Source of the DNA: Trifolium pratense
Lineage: Eukaryota; Streptophyta; Magnoliopsida; Fabales; Fabaceae
NCBI RefSeq assembly: GCF_020283565.1
Contig: NC_060063.1
Location: 19,844,720-19,908,719, forward strand
Reading direction: 5' to 3'
DNA: 64,000 bases
In this document: piece after piece, positions 25,001 through 39,446 of the stretch
How the letters are laid out: every line of letters begins with the position of its first letter
Numbering within the stretch: the first letter of the stretch is position 1
The notes under the pieces: model-generated
The model's database searches: none
Told to the model about the DNA's origin: nothing
What the model saw: the letters and a program-made list of their open reading frames with translations, nothing else
Translations under genes and position numbers: made by a program

Positions 25001-28000
25001 GATCGTTATGGAAAGCATTAGTTCGGTAACCCACATGACATGACTGAGCATTTGAATGCCTCCATATTTTCATTCACCATTCCATCTTCTCAGTTTAAGG
25101 TTTTGCAGCAATTGGGAACAGTGAAAGAATATATGTAGGCATTCAAAGTCTTAGTCACAGGTTCCACCGATGACAGAGCACCAATATATGGGATTTTTTC
25201 TAGGAGGGTTGTAGGAAAAGGTGATGGAGGTGCTCATCTCTGAACCAGAGTCACAACAAAATTATCTTTCTTGCCATGAGTGGCGGTTGAATCCGCATAT
25301 AGGAGGAGTCTCAGCAGGCAAAATCCACCCCAGGCTCGAAGATCCTTCTTGCAGGAAACCCGGCTTTGGGATCCAGCGGGAATCACTCACACGGAGGTAA
25401 TTTCGCTTATTCTACACAATCTTCAGGAGGCTCTAATGTCTTTAGGGAGAAGGGAACCCATTCCGGTTCAGAATCGCAATCTAATGTGAGAAGAGGGGCA
25501 TAAAACCTCTCCTATCATGAGTTAACTGATAGAAGAAGGAAGGGACTCTATTTTAAATGTAGCCAAATTTATAGTCCCACCTATCAATGTCTTGATAAAC
25601 ATCTGCCATTCCTAATTTGAGAGGGTGATGAGCAACTCAGTGATTCGTAAGTAGTCGTTGAAGATAACGCGAAAGGACACCTGGCCTACCAAGCTCTTGA
25701 CTACAGATTTCTTAGTCCTAATGAGTGGACTCATTCTAAGAAGCTCAAACTTGAATGGGAATAATCAAGGAACCCAATCCTTCACTTGAGGAACGAAGGC
25801 CCAAATGGTGAAATTGCAATAGTAGTAAATAAGGAGAAAATATTCTCTTAGTAATAATATGGAGAAAACATAAAACAGATATTTGAATAATATCTTGTTA
25901 GTAAAGATATTAATCAATATTATCTCCTTAGTAGTATATTAGAATAATATTATCTTTCTATACCACCGTCGCCTTGGTCATCCTTCATTTAGAGTCATGA
26001 AACAAATATTTCCTTCCTTTTTTAAAAATTTAGATGTTGAGAGTCTTTGTTGTGAGGTGTGTGAACTTGTTAAACACAAACGTGCCTCTTTTCCAGTCAG
26101 TAACAAAGTGAGTACTTCTCCATTTTATTTAATTCATACTGATGTGTGGGGTCCTTCTAATGTTCCATATATATCGGGTGCTCGATGGTTTGTAACCTTC
26201 ATCGATGATTGCACTCGGGTTACATGGGTCTACTTACTAAGACAAAAGTCTGAGGTTACTTATGTGTTTCCACATTTCTTCTCATTGGTAAAAAACCAGT
26301 TTGGAGTGAGTATTAAGAGGGTCAGGTCTGATAATGCCAAAGATTAATTCAATCAAGAACTTAATTCCTTTTGTCAAAAAGAGGGTATTATTCATGAGTC
26401 CTCTTGTGTCAAAACACCCCAACAAAATGGGATTGCTGAGAGAAAAAACAGGCATTTGTTAGATCAAACACGTGCTATATTATTCCAAAATAAGGTTCCC
26501 AAGAAGTATTGGGAAGAGGCGGTTTTAACCGCATCGTATCTCATAAATCGTTTACCTTCTAGTGTCCTTGCCTCTAAAACTCCTATGGAGGTTTTATTTT
26601 CATTTTATCCTGATGTGTCCACCTCTTGTAATCTCGTTCCTAGAATATTTGGGTGTAAGTCGTTCGTCCATATCCATAGTGATGGTAGAGGGAAACTTGA
26701 TCCTAGAGCCTTAAAGTGTGTCTTTATAGGGTATTCTTCCACCCAAAAGGGTTACAAATGTTATCATCCGCCGTCTAAGAAATTCTTTGTCTCTCGAGAT
26801 GTCACCTTTCATGAAGAAAGTTACTTCGCTCAAACTCATCTTCACGGGGAGAGCACAAGTAAGGAAGATGAGTCTCTTATACTTCCTGACCTTAATCTCG
26901 GACCAGAAGTTGAGGCTGAAACTAGAAGTGACAATGTTGAGACTGAAATTGATCCTAAAAATGTTGAAACTAGAGGTGACAATGTTGAGACTGAAATTGA
27001 TTCCGAAAAAGATGGAAATGTTGGTGTTGATGTAAGATATGGGAAGAATTTAGTATACACAAGGAAAAAGAATATCATTCCTAAATCTACTAATATCCAT
27101 GAATCCAATCCAACATTACATGAAGAAACTTTCCTTGACCCTTCAAAATCTAGTGATTCAATTTTCGAATTTTCTCCTGTTCAGGTACCAGAATCTAGCT
27201 CAACCTTACAAGAACCCAACCCGATAAAACATAAAAAACCAAAATCAAGAGAAGTAACACCAATACACTCTAAAGACTCGCATCTCCCAATTTCCCATAG
27301 GAAAGAAACTAGAACCTGCACCAACAAGCCACTTTACCCTCTATCCAATTACTTATGCTTTGAACAATTATCAACTACCCATAAATGAATACTGTTAGAG
27401 TGATATTATCTTTAGCAGCTAATTACAATTGGAACTTGCAGCAATTTGATGTAAAAAATGCTTTCCTTCATGGAGAATTTGAAGAAGAGATCTACATGGA
27501 TGTACCCCCTGGATATCGTGAAGATAATGCAGCCAACACCGTGTGTAAGTTAAAAAAGGCTTTATATGGACTAAAGCAATCACCACGAGCTTGGTTTGGA
27601 AGATTCACTAAAGTTATGGTTGGTTTGGGCTTCAAACAAAGTCAAGGAGACCATACTTTATTTGTTAAACACTCAGAGTCAGGGGGAGTCACAATGTTAT
27701 TGGTGTATGTGGACGACATTATCGTAACAGGAGATGATGAAGAGGAGCAGCAAATGTTAAGTCAACACTTAGCCAAGGAATTTGAGATTAAGACCTTGGG
27801 AAAATTGAAGTATTTTTTGGTGTAGAAAAGCATATGGGTGATAAGTGATAACTGACTGTAATAATTTATTATGAAGGAAAAAGCTCCTTTTATAGGAGAA
27901 AAAATACAAATTCAGCTCCTTTATTTTAGGAGTAATATAATGACTCTTAAATAAGTATAATGACTCTTAAATAAGAAAATAAATAGTACTAAATAGGAAA

Positions 28001-31000
28001 TATTTCAACACCCCCCCTCAAGTTGGTGCATAGATGTCAATCATGCCCAACTTGCTGATCAAGTATTCAAATGTTGTTCTTCCCAAGCTTTTGGCCAATA
28101 TATCAGCAGTCTGTTGATTGGAAGGGATAAATGGCAAGCAGAGAGTACCAGAGTCTATCTTTTCTTTGATGAAATGACGGTCGATCTCGATATGTTTTGT
28201 ACGATCATGTTGAACCGGATTATGAGCAATGCTTATAGCTGCCTTGTTGTCACAGTACAATTTCAATGGGAGTTCTACCTCTATGTTCAGTTCTTTTAGG
28301 ACTCTGAGAATCCACATACCTTCACAAATTCCTTGGGCCATTGCTCTAAACTCAGCTTCAGCACTACTTCTTGCAACTACTCCTTGTTTTTTGCTTCTCC
28401 AAGTCACTAGATTCCCCCACACATATGTGCAATAACCTGAAGTTGATTTTCTATCAATAATGGACCCTGCGCAATCTGCATCAGTGAATATTGCCACATT
28501 TTTATCATTGGTCTTCTTGAAGAATAACCCTTTTCCAGGAGTTGCTTTTAAGTATCTCAAGATTCTGTGCACTGCTTCAAGGTGTTCTTCATATGGTGCA
28601 TGCATGAATTGACTCACAACACTAACAGAGAAAGCAATGTCAGGACGAGTATGAGCCAAATATATTAATTTTCCAACCAACCTCTGATATCTTCCAGTGT
28701 CAACTGGTGTGTCCCCTTTCTCCCAAAGTTTGACACTTTGGTCCATCGGTGTGTCAGCAGGCTTACAACCACTCATACCTGTCTCTTGTAGGAGATCAAG
28801 AACATATTTTCTCTGAGAAACAACAATTCCTTTCTTTGATCTTGCTACTTCCATGCCAAGGAAATACTTGAGGGGACCCAAGTCTTTGATTTCAAAATCT
28901 GCTGCTAAGTTTCTTTTTAATCTCTCCATTTCTATCTCATCATTACCTGTAAGAATAATATCATCAACATAGACTATCAAAACAGTTATCATTCCATTTT
29001 GACCTGACTTTATGAATAAAGTATGATCTGCTTGTCCTTGAGTATATTCCTGTTTCTTCACAGACTGAGTAAACTTTTCAAACCAAGCTCTCGGAGATTG
29101 TTTCAACCCGTACAAAGACTTCTTTAGTTTACACACCTGTGACCCAAAGGTTTCTTCAAAACCTGGAGGACAATCCATATATACTTCTTCTTCTAAATCA
29201 CCATTTAGAAAAGCATTTTTGACATCTAGCTGATGGAGAGGCCAGTCTAAGTTAGCAGCAAGGGATAAGAGTATTCTGATTGTGTTAAGTTTTGCAACAG
29301 GGGCAAAGGTCTCTGAGTAATCTATGCCATAGGTCTGAGTGAATCCTTTTGCAACCAATCGAGCTTTGTACCTTCCGATTGATCCATCAGAATTGTATTT
29401 TATTGTGAACACCCACTTACATCCCACAGTTCTTTTACCTGCCGGCAGAGTTGTGGCACTCCAAGTTTTATTCTTTTCAAGAGCTTTCATCTCCTCAAAA
29501 ACAGCTTCCTTCCACTTTGGAATTTCTAGAGCCTCCTGTACATTCTTAGGAATTTTGACACTAGATAGATTAGAAGTAAATGCAGCAAAAGAGGGAGACA
29601 AGTTTGAATATGATACAAAGTTAGACAAGGGGTGCCTAGTACATGGTCTACCTGGCTTCCTATGGGCTATGGGAACATTAAGATCAGTATATTGTTTCCT
29701 AAGTTCTATGGGGACATCAAGATCGGTATATAAAGAATTAGGATCAAGGAGAGATTTACCTGTCTGAGTCGGTTGACTTTCACTCGGTTCAGATTCTTGG
29801 CTGAGTTGAGGAACAAGGTCTTCTACTACTTGATCATTGTTTCTTCTGACATAAAATTTGCCTTTCCAAATTGGATTTCCTTCCTCAAATCTTTTTTCTG
29901 TTTCATTATAAGGATCTTTATTTGGTGCATTTTGATTAATTTCAGAAAAAACATTTGTTTGATCTTTGTTTTGATTTGTTGCCTCGGATTCTGATCGATC
30001 CTTACTCATGGAAGGAGTAGGTTCATCTAATTTTTCCAAGGCATTTTCTTTAGGTGCAGATGTACATGGAACAGAATTATGTGATATATACACATCTTCT
30101 GAGATAATTAAGTTTTCAAACAATTCAGGAGAATCTTCATTTGTTTTCCCCCCTTGAAGATGATCATTACCAAAAAAAGGTTTGTTTTCAAAAAAAGTAA
30201 CGTCCATTGTTACAAATATTTTCTTTGTATTAGGATCAAAACATTTATAACCTTTTTGAGAAGATGAATAACCAATAAAAACACATTTGATTGCACGGGG
30301 TTCAAGTTTACCAAGATGCTTGTGTTCGTGAACAAAAGCCGTGCATCCAAATATTTTAAGTGGTAAATCAGATAGAACTGAAGCAATTGGAAAATATTTC
30401 AAGAAACTTTGCAAAGGAGTTTGAAATTTCAAAACACGGGATGGCATACGGTTTATTAAATGTGCAGCTGTCAAGACAGCTTCACCCCATAAATATTTAG
30501 GGACATTGGTAGAGAATAGTAGTGCTCGTGCAACTTCAAGAAGGTGCCGGTTTTTCCTTTCTGCAATCCCATTTTGTTGGGGTGAGTTAACACATGAACT
30601 TTGATGCACAATTCCATTTTCAAGAAAAAAAATTCCAACAATTTTATTAAAAAATTCAGTACCATTGTCAGTTCTAAACACTTGTATTTGGGTGTTAAAC
30701 TGCGTCTGCACCAATTTACAAAAGTTTTTAATTATTTGACCTACCTCAGATTTTTCTTTCAACAAGTATACCCAACAAAGTCTAGTGTGATCATCTGTGA
30801 AAGTGATAAACCATTTTTTGTTGGATAAAGTACTTGTTCGATTAGGCCCCCAAACATCACTATGAATCATTGAAAAGGGTTTTGAAGATTTATAAGATTG
30901 AATTGGAAAAACACTTCGATGATGTTTAGCAAACTCACAAACCTCACATTGAAGTGACGAAATGTCTTGTTCAACAAAAAGTTTAGGAAACAATGAACTT

Positions 31001-34000
31001 AAATACTTAAAACTAGGGTGGCCTAATCTTAAATGCCACAACATAATGTCATCCTTATTATTTGAAACAAAAAAAGATTTAACAGGAGAAAAACTTATTG
31101 GTCCAAATTGATGTCTGGTTTTTGGTTCATCTTCCAAGTAGTAGAGTCCACCACTTTCCTCAGCAGTGCCAATCATCCTCCCCGAGATCAAATCCTGAAA
31201 AACACAATGAGTATCAAAGAAATGAGCTTGACAGTTTTTATTTGCGGTTAGCTTACTGACAGACAATAAGTTGCAAGACAAATTTGGGACATGTAACACA
31301 TCTTGGATGGTTAGTAAGGGAGACAAAACAATAGAACCTTTTCCTGCAACGGCTGAAAGAGAACCATCTGCTATTTTAATTTTGAAATTTCCTGCACATG
31401 GTTTATATGAAGAAAATAAACTGGATTCACCGGTCATATGATCGGTGGCTCCAGAATCAACGATCCATGTACGATTAGGAATGACACTAAGATGGGCTGA
31501 TTTTGGAAAGTTACCTTTCTGGGCTATGGAGCACGAAGGTGTTTGAGACTCGAGGAGTTTGTACATTTGGTCTAGTTGTTCCTTAGTGAATGGAAATGCA
31601 TTTACGGAAGACTGCGGCTCTTGATCAGAAGTTGCTTGAAGTGCACGACCCTCACCCTTCTTTTTCCAATTAGGAGGCTTTCCATGAAGTTCCCAACAAG
31701 TCTCTTGTGTGTGATAGCACCAGAATTTACAGTGATCACACCAGAGTTTACCATTTTTCTTACCATATTTCTTGCTGTCTTTATTGAAGTTGTTTATGAC
31801 AAGGGCAGAACCATCAGTTGCTGAGTTTGGCTTTCCCATCATCACTTTTTGTCTAGCCTCCTCCCTTCTGATTTCTGAAAAAGTTTCTCGGATGGTTGGC
31901 AGCGGATTATTTCCAAGAATTCTACCTCTTACTTCATCAAGTTCCTTGTTGAGACCAGCAAGAAAAATAAAGACACGGTCATTCTCCTGCGTCTTAATAA
32001 ACTGAACACTGTCTTCAGTACACCTCCAGTTATAATCATAGCACTGATCCAACTCTTGCCAAAGGGCCATCAATTCATTATAGTAGGTAGTGACATCCAT
32101 GTCATTCTGCTTTAAATTCCATAACTTTGATTTTAGATCATAAATTTGAGAGAAACTTTTAATATCAGAGTAAGACAGTTTTACAGCATCCCAAACATCT
32201 TTTGCTGTAGGCAGATACATGTATGTTTTTCTCATACCTATCTCCATATTATTAATAAGCCAGGCAATAATAGAAGAGTTTTCAGATTTCCAGAACCTGT
32301 AATTAGGATGTGTTGTTGCAGGCATCGGAACATCACCTGTAAGAAAACCCAACTTGCCTTTGCCCTCTAGAATAAGTCGAACAGTTTGGGACCATTCAGG
32401 GTAGTTTGAGCCATCCAGTTTCTGAACATTAACCTGAAGAGAGTTATTTTGACCTCCACCTCCTGAGTTACTGTAACCACCATCAAATGGGTAGCCATAA
32501 CCAAACCCAAAAAAGTTGCTGTTGGGATCTCCTCTGCCATAACCAATCCCACCATTAAAATTGTTGTTTGCCATGAAACTGGGCATTTCTGGAATGACAA
32601 ATCCACTTCCTCTGCCGGAGTTGTTGTTGGAGCTGCCGGAATTGATGTTGGTGCCGCTGCCGCCTCCACGACCTCCGGGAGGAGGTGGTGTTTGTGTAGG
32701 ATCCACCATAGTTTGGATCGGTTGGGTCGGATTAAGAACAGGTCGTCAGATTTTTTTTTTTTTTTTTTTTTACAGTATCACCCTAGCCCTAACAGAGCTC
32801 ATGATACCATGTAGAAAAGCATATGGGTGATAAGTGATAACTGACTGTAATAATTTATTATGAAGGAAAGAGCTCCTTTTATAGGAGAAAAAATACAAAT
32901 TCAGCTCCTTTATTTTAGGAGTAATATAATGACTCTTAAATAAGTATAATGACTCTTAAATAAGAAAATAAATAGTACTAAATAGGAAATATTTCAACAT
33001 TTGGGAATAGAAGTGGCTCACTCTAAGAAAGGAATTTTCATATCCAACAAAAATACATTACCGACCTTTTGCAAGAGACTGGCAAGACAGCATGCAAGCC
33101 TGCATGTACACCAATTGATCCAAATATAAAGTTGGGGAATGCAGAAGAAGATGTTGCGGTTAATATGGAAATGTATCAAAGATTGGTCGGCAAACTAATA
33201 TATTTATCACATACTAGACCTGATGTTGCTTTTGCAAGCTTGGTCAGCCAATTCATGCACCAACCAAAGTTGATTCATCTACAAGCTGCACTCCGAATTG
33301 TTCAATATTTGAAAGGAACTCCAGGTAAAGGAATTTTGTTCGAACGAAATGGAAGTGTGGGACTTGAAGCATATACTGATGCTGACTATGCAGGGTCAAT
33401 TGTGGATATGAGATCAACCACAGGATATTACACCTTTTTAGGTGGAAATCTTGTGACTTGGAAGAGTAAAAAACAAAGCGTGGTATCCAGATCTGGTGCT
33501 GAAGCAGAGTTCAGGGCAATGGCACAAGGTATATGTGAATTACTATGGCTGAAAAGCATCTTGGAAGACTTGAGGATAAAGAGTGATGAACCAATGAAAC
33601 TCTATTGTGATAATAAATCTGCTATTAGCATAGCTCATAATCCAATGCAACATGATAGGACCAAAGAAAAATTAGATAGTGGTCTAATTTGCACTCCATA
33701 TGTCTCTTCCCAAGGCAACCTTGCAGATCTTCTAACTAAGGGGCAGAACGATAATAACTTTGAAAGAATTGTTTCCATGTTGGGAATGATAAATATTCAC
33801 AAGCTTCAGGGGGAGCATTGTAAATAAATAGTAAAGATTCTATTATTAAGAGTAATCTTCTATTAGTAATTTGTATTCGGCCCATGAGCCCATTAGGTTA
33901 GAATAGCCTATATAAACACATTAGTGATTGTAAATTATTCATAACTTGAAATATAATAATATATTCAGTTTTCACAGATGGGAACCCCAAAATCAAGTAA

Positions 34001-37000
34001 GGAATAATAATGGTTGCTTACTGTGTCGTGGCTCCGTCATAGCGAGTTGTCGGTGTATGGATGCTTCCGTGTTGGCCATTGGATTCATTCGATGTATCTT
34101 AAGGGACCATGTTTGTCTCGTCTCTCGTCTCTGGTTTGATGCTTGTGATCGTTAATGCCCCACATTTTTTTGCAATTTGGTTTCATGCCCGTACGCGGGT
34201 CCGCTGGATTGTGCCCGTGGAGCGTGTAACTTTGCATGTTGGATCTTTACCTTTTTGGTTGTTTTTAACACTTTTAGTGTATTTTGTTTTTACTGGGTCG
34301 AGTTTATGTCCACCTAGTCTTTTTGTATCGTTCCTTTTTATTCCAATCAATCTAGGTGTTGCAGATGGTATGGTTTACCATCGGTTCCCTATTTGCCTAA
34401 AAATTATTGTTAACTAATATTATTGTGTTGATAATAATAGAACGATAGTACTAGTACAAAATTTCTCTAACGACCACCAGAGCAAAATTCCAACACAACT
34501 CAGAGAGGAATCCTACTTTGGCCCTAAAAAAAAGTTATCCCATCATTGCCTCAAAAACCCTAAAACTTATTCTTAAATACTACTAGTAGGGAAATAAATT
34601 CAGATAATATCTTTACTGAGAAGATATTATTCAAATATACTACAAAGTTTAAAGTCGATATAATAATAGATTCTCAGGTTCAATGGGACTATATCCTATC
34701 AAATTATAAGGAAACAATAGGTTGAAACATGATTTAAAATAATATCTAACACCAAAGACAGTTGATAGGTCCGTACAAATGAGAAATAGTACAAAGAGGT
34801 TCCACTAGTATGAAGTAGAAAAATATACATCAAATTCAATGTCTAAAGATATGAATAAGGCATAACTATAAACTAAGAATACGCATAACATATTACCAGC
34901 AATTAAGATTATGAGGAGAAAATTCTTACCTGATGCCAATTGAGAATTTTCTTTAGCCACGGGTTCACTTGGCCCTGCTCCCGTGTCAAAAAGTTCAACT
35001 TTCTTATTATCAAGGGTACTCATGTACCTATTAATCACCAAAGTAATATTATGAAATCACAAATCCTCCTCTCAACTAGCCAAAGAGAGCATACTTTTAT
35101 TAAGATGTAAAAAAAAAATAGAAGGAAGTTATAGTTTTGTCAATTATTGGTTCGGTTAATACCAACAGTGAACATCAATCGTGATTTTGGAGCTTGAACA
35201 TGCTCACTAGGAAAATTTGTATTGATCATATAATATTTTCTAAAACCTGCACAAGGACCAAGTGCCAAATGTATGTCGAAGTAACAATTCTATTCTGTCA
35301 GCAAAACACTATATGGATGAACTTACGTTTTTCTCAATGCTACATATGAGTTTAGTTCCTTGATCTGCAAAAAATAAATGTATGTGAGCAAACAAAAAAG
35401 AATAAGTGGATTAAGTGCATGACCATGCAATATGTAACGTATGCTGCATATCCATTAATGATATTAATTAATAATATAGTAGATTTTACCCAATGCCAGA
35501 GTGGAGGTTGCTGAGACCAGAGTGGCATCAGTGGATGAAAGTATGAACATACTAGAAACAGCAGTAAAAGAATTGTCAAGATAATGTTGAATGAAAAAAA
35601 GAACTCATCACAATGTCAGGTCATAGAGGTGGAAAGAAAGGAGGTAAATGAAACAGCTAGAGAAGTTGGGAAGGAGAGATACAAATTTTTGTTAAGAAGA
35701 ACAGACATAGTCATAATGTGGCAATGGAGAATTTAGACTGGGTAGTGGTACAACTAAAGGATATAACAAATCATTATGAAAGATTTTAAATTAAGGACAT
35801 TCATACATAGCAGCTGCCAGCCACTGTGCTCCCAATGCTGTCAGTCCAGTGCCAAAAAAGAATATGATGTCCTTGTTGTAGCAAAAGTGAGCGGTTGTAC
35901 TCACCGATCTCAGTTGGGACCCACCCCCACCCACCTTCCTCTCCCCCTTCCTCTCCGGCATCTCTCCGTTGTTCACTATGCATGAATGATGCACACCACC
36001 CATTTCCCCTCTCCTCCTTCTCTTTGTCATTTTGAAAACTACAAAGCTACAACGGTCAAACTAAATTTCCCCCCTTTTTACACCAGCCACCGTTAATTCC
36101 TTCGTTGTGCTTTGCAACCAAGGGGGAATTTCTTCGGCACCTACTCAACCTTGTTTTCCGTTTCAGGATGATCCATTGACAACGTTGACTCTAGATCTCC
36201 GGAGAATTTTAACTTAACTGTGCTGTGGAAGATCAGGAGGAGGTCGTTGCTGATCAGTGATCACCAACCTTTGTGGTCAACACAAATTGTTATGGTGATG
36301 TGATGAGAGGTGTCATTGCAAGGGAAGTTAGGAAATATGTGACTATAATTAATGAATCAATAATTATGATCTCTTTTGTCTTGTAATTATTTAAGGAGCT
36401 TAATTACTCTGCACTTGGCTTTTGTATTCTCCCTTTAATTTCAAGAACACTCTTTAACATTTTATCATGATCAAACATATTTTTCACTCTGAACAAGTCA
36501 CTTTAGAATGTCATCACTGGCCCATTCCCTCTCTCTGTAATAGTTCCAGAGTAACTGCATCACCAATTAATGGATTTAGCTCCTCTAAAGTGAGTTTCTC
36601 ACTTTAGAGTGTAAATCGAAAATATGAACCATAAATGAATAAATCAATAGTTGATATTACATGCACATGTCTAACAAATTATGGATATGTTGAAATATCA
36701 ACCTTTGATTTTCTCACCTTATTCTCATTTCACTTTAGAGGAGCTAAATCCCAATTAATGATACTTCTAAGTCCCAACCTCAATGGAAAGATCTACAAAG
36801 TCCATGTAAGACTCCAAGCATACAATGTGGGTGTACCTTAACAAAAAAAGTCCTAGATGCTTTCAAACTATCCACAAGAAGAGTACGGGTTTTTCCCAAT
36901 ATAGGTTTATATAGGAAAGAAATGCTTAAAGGAATGTCTTTCTCCAAGAAGAACCCAAATGAAAACAATTTAATCTGAATCACATTTAATGTACTAGATT

Positions 37001-39412
37001 CAGTTAGCCAAGTTTCGGATCATTCTGCAACACCAGACATGAATTCAAAATTTACTTATCCTAGCATACAAAAATAAGATTATAACATATAATTACCAAC
37101 TATAGACTTTATAGACCATGCATTATTTAGTCAAACTAGAACCTTATAATGGTTTTTTACTTCCATTATGAAAAGAAAGCTCTAAATTCCCAAAAAATTG
37201 AAGTTATAAATTATCCATCGACCGTGACCATAAAGTGTTCTTGAGAATCAATTAATGATGCAAAATACTTATTAAGTTATCAGAAGTTTAAAACAATGAA
37301 GTTGAATATCAAATTCATAATACTTGGAAAACAATCCCAGCGAGAACATATAAAAAAGACAGATTTTTGGTACTGACCATTGATTGCTTTTCATCATTTA
37401 GTTGTTTGTTCACTTCTGGGGGATTTCTGCCCTCTTCATCTTTAATTTCACGGTCAAATTCTCTTATCAAACTGGAACAATTACAACAATATAATGCTTC
37501 ATATCCTATGGATGTAGGGAACACATTGAAATTGTTTTTGTGAAATATGTCAAAATCAGATGCAATTAACTTTCTTCACCACTAAAATAACACATGGCAA
37601 AAAGCAAGTGAATTGTAAAAGAAATTTTTAGGAAAACAAATACTGTGACAAAAAAATAACAAGGATGTATGCTGCTCATATCATCATTCAAAACCTGGAT
37701 GCTGGCATGGGATATTGATATGGATCCAACTGTAACAGATATATAAAGTTATATTAAAGAACTCTTCTTTATTATAATTAGTTGCAACAACTAAAAAAAA
37801 TACAGCATGCCAGCCAATATGGAACAGAAAGCAGACAAGTTTTGAAAGCAATCTGCATTTTCCTTACTTCAGTCATCACCAAGAGATACCAATATTACAA
37901 CAATATATAGATCCAGCACTAACCTTTTGCACTCCTTCATCTTCCCTGTGAGTTCTTCCAGCTGCTTACTTTGTCTATTGGAATCTTTAATCTTGTCCAA
38001 CTTCTGGAAGCCATTTCTGGGAGAAAAACTTGAGTATGTTAAAAATATCCACAAATGTTTAATAGATGAGATCTATTTAGATAATTAACCATTCTTATTT
38101 CGTTTCCTTCTCCAGGAATTAGTAAGCCATGATTCTGGTATCTGCTAAGGATACATGACAGAAGTATAAGAGAAGTACAAGTAATCACTTGTATAAAGAA
38201 AAATAAATAAATGAAAGATTAGAAAATAGACATAGGCCCATCACTATGAAAGAGGCAATCCATACAATTTATATTCAATTTCAAGATATAAAAACAAACT
38301 ATTGTCATGGCCAAAAAATATTAGTCATATCATAACCATATTACAAGGCATGGACATAAACCCCATTAACTTATATACACTGTGCCTGTGAACTGGATTA
38401 TGTAAAATTTTATGATCTTAAGTATGACGTGATTTCGTGATATATTGATGATGGAGGTTCCCTGGTGCCTTTTTTCTTTATGAGGATACTGGCACAACTA
38501 GCAGCCAATATTTGATCATGTCCCCGACTTAAGCTTTTACATTATACTTAACTACTACTTCATCTTTAGTTTTCACTTTGTGTATGCATGTAAACTCCAT
38601 AACCATTTTCTCAAAGCCTTCCAAAAGATATAGATGTCATTTCATGACCCAAAAAACAGAGTCTGCATATCCTTCAAATTCAAGATGAAAACTTTTCCGC
38701 AGAATATGTATGAACGAAATTCAATAAGGATTCAGTTGAGACTAAACATACCCATCAGATAGATACTGGAATTCTATATTATGTTATATACACTTTGCAC
38801 ACTTTTTTTAATTCGGTTGATAGTTGAGACTAAACATACCCATCCCATAGATACTGAAATTCTATGTTATATACACTTTGTACACCAATCTCTTTATAAA
38901 TAGATCCTCCATTTCATCTTTCACTATATAAAATTAATCAATCATTTATCCCAAGAACAACTGCCCAAAAGGCACATGTTATAGTGTCGGAACAACCTAT
39001 GTAATTGTAACTTTTTGGAAGAGCTTATAATAATAGCTTATGATATGTCGAATGTAAATCAAACTCAAGAGTCTAGAGTAGACAACATAAATTTATGAAA
39101 TCTTCGTAGGCTCGACCTTCAAATAGGCAAACCTGTCAATCGACCTGTAAAGCCTAACCTGTCGGATGACAAACCTTCAAATAGGCTTACGGGTTAGATT
39201 AGGTTTTCAAAAAGGACAGGGTTGGGCTTTAAAATCACTTATGACAGGTAGCAGGCCAAGCATGGACCTTGAATTCTAAGAAGAGAAATACCTATTTAAG
39301 CAAAATCTAGTGAGGTCCATCTTACGTCCACCCTTACTCAAGAGTCTACATGAAATCTTCATAGACTCACCTCTTACAAGTTTATTAAAAGTAGGGTTTA
39401 ATACTATGTGCA

Positions 39413-39446
<34 letters not shown>

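Larger units (their letters stand above)
27821..32999 (-). mobile_element. copia-2, full-length, apparently intact
   Basis: LTRs of 190 bp (27821-28010 and 32810-32999) differ at one position by my reading. TTTGG flanks both ends (27816-27820 and 33000-33004). On the minus strand a primer-binding site (TGGTATCATGAGC) abuts the 5' LTR and a polypurine tract (TTGAGGGGGG) abuts the 3' LTR. A single frame of 1563 codons encodes all domains. It lies on the same strand as NPSN, in NPSN intron 5. All visible parts needed for autonomy are present. Confidence 0.95.
25963..33827 (+). pseudogene. copia-1 integrase-RT-RNase H, broken
   Basis: Integrase (HTDVWGPSNVP, CVKTPQQNGIAERKNRH) runs from 25963 to about 26560 with an in-frame TAA at about 26345. 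The linker continues to a TGA at 27388. RT resumes at 27385 in another frame, and its N-terminal 100 or so residues are missing, as comparison with copia-2 shows; the active site YVDDIIVTG lies near 27710. After copia-2 the frame is shifted by one base near 33045, then RNase H runs to 33827 (YTDADYAGS, MAQGICELLWL, YCDNKSAISIAHNP), with about nine residues lost after HDRTK. At least five separate lesions. Confidence 0.88.
25963..33976 (+). mobile_element. copia-1, 5'-truncated, holding copia-2
   Basis: It starts within the GAG-pre-integrase part (LGHPSF at about 25975) with no 5' LTR, Gag or protease, and ends with a polypurine tract (CAGGGGGAGC) and an LTR at 33819-33976. The RT is interrupted at 27820 by copia-2, whose 5-bp duplication TTTGG shows a clean insertion. 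Several lesions make it inactive. Confidence 0.88.
13856..34929 (-). other. 21-kb NPSN intron 5 filled with nested retrotransposons
   Basis: The intron begins with GT at 34929-34928 (minus strand) after a split GA(A) codon and ends with the AG at 13857-13856. At least five LTR elements in three nesting layers lie between about 14.5 and 34.0 kb. Non-element intron sequence remains mainly at 13.86-14.5 and about 34.7-34.93 kb. Splicing must span this distance for a functional transcript. Confidence 0.88.

Noticed and set aside
33946..34417. Two overlapping frames of 69 and 102 codons
   Set aside because: No recognisable domain, biased cysteine/valine/phenylalanine content, and lying between element remnants in an intron.
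35776..36030. Overlapping short frames on both strands
   Set aside because: Low-complexity C/T-rich text inside an NPSN intron, with no motif.
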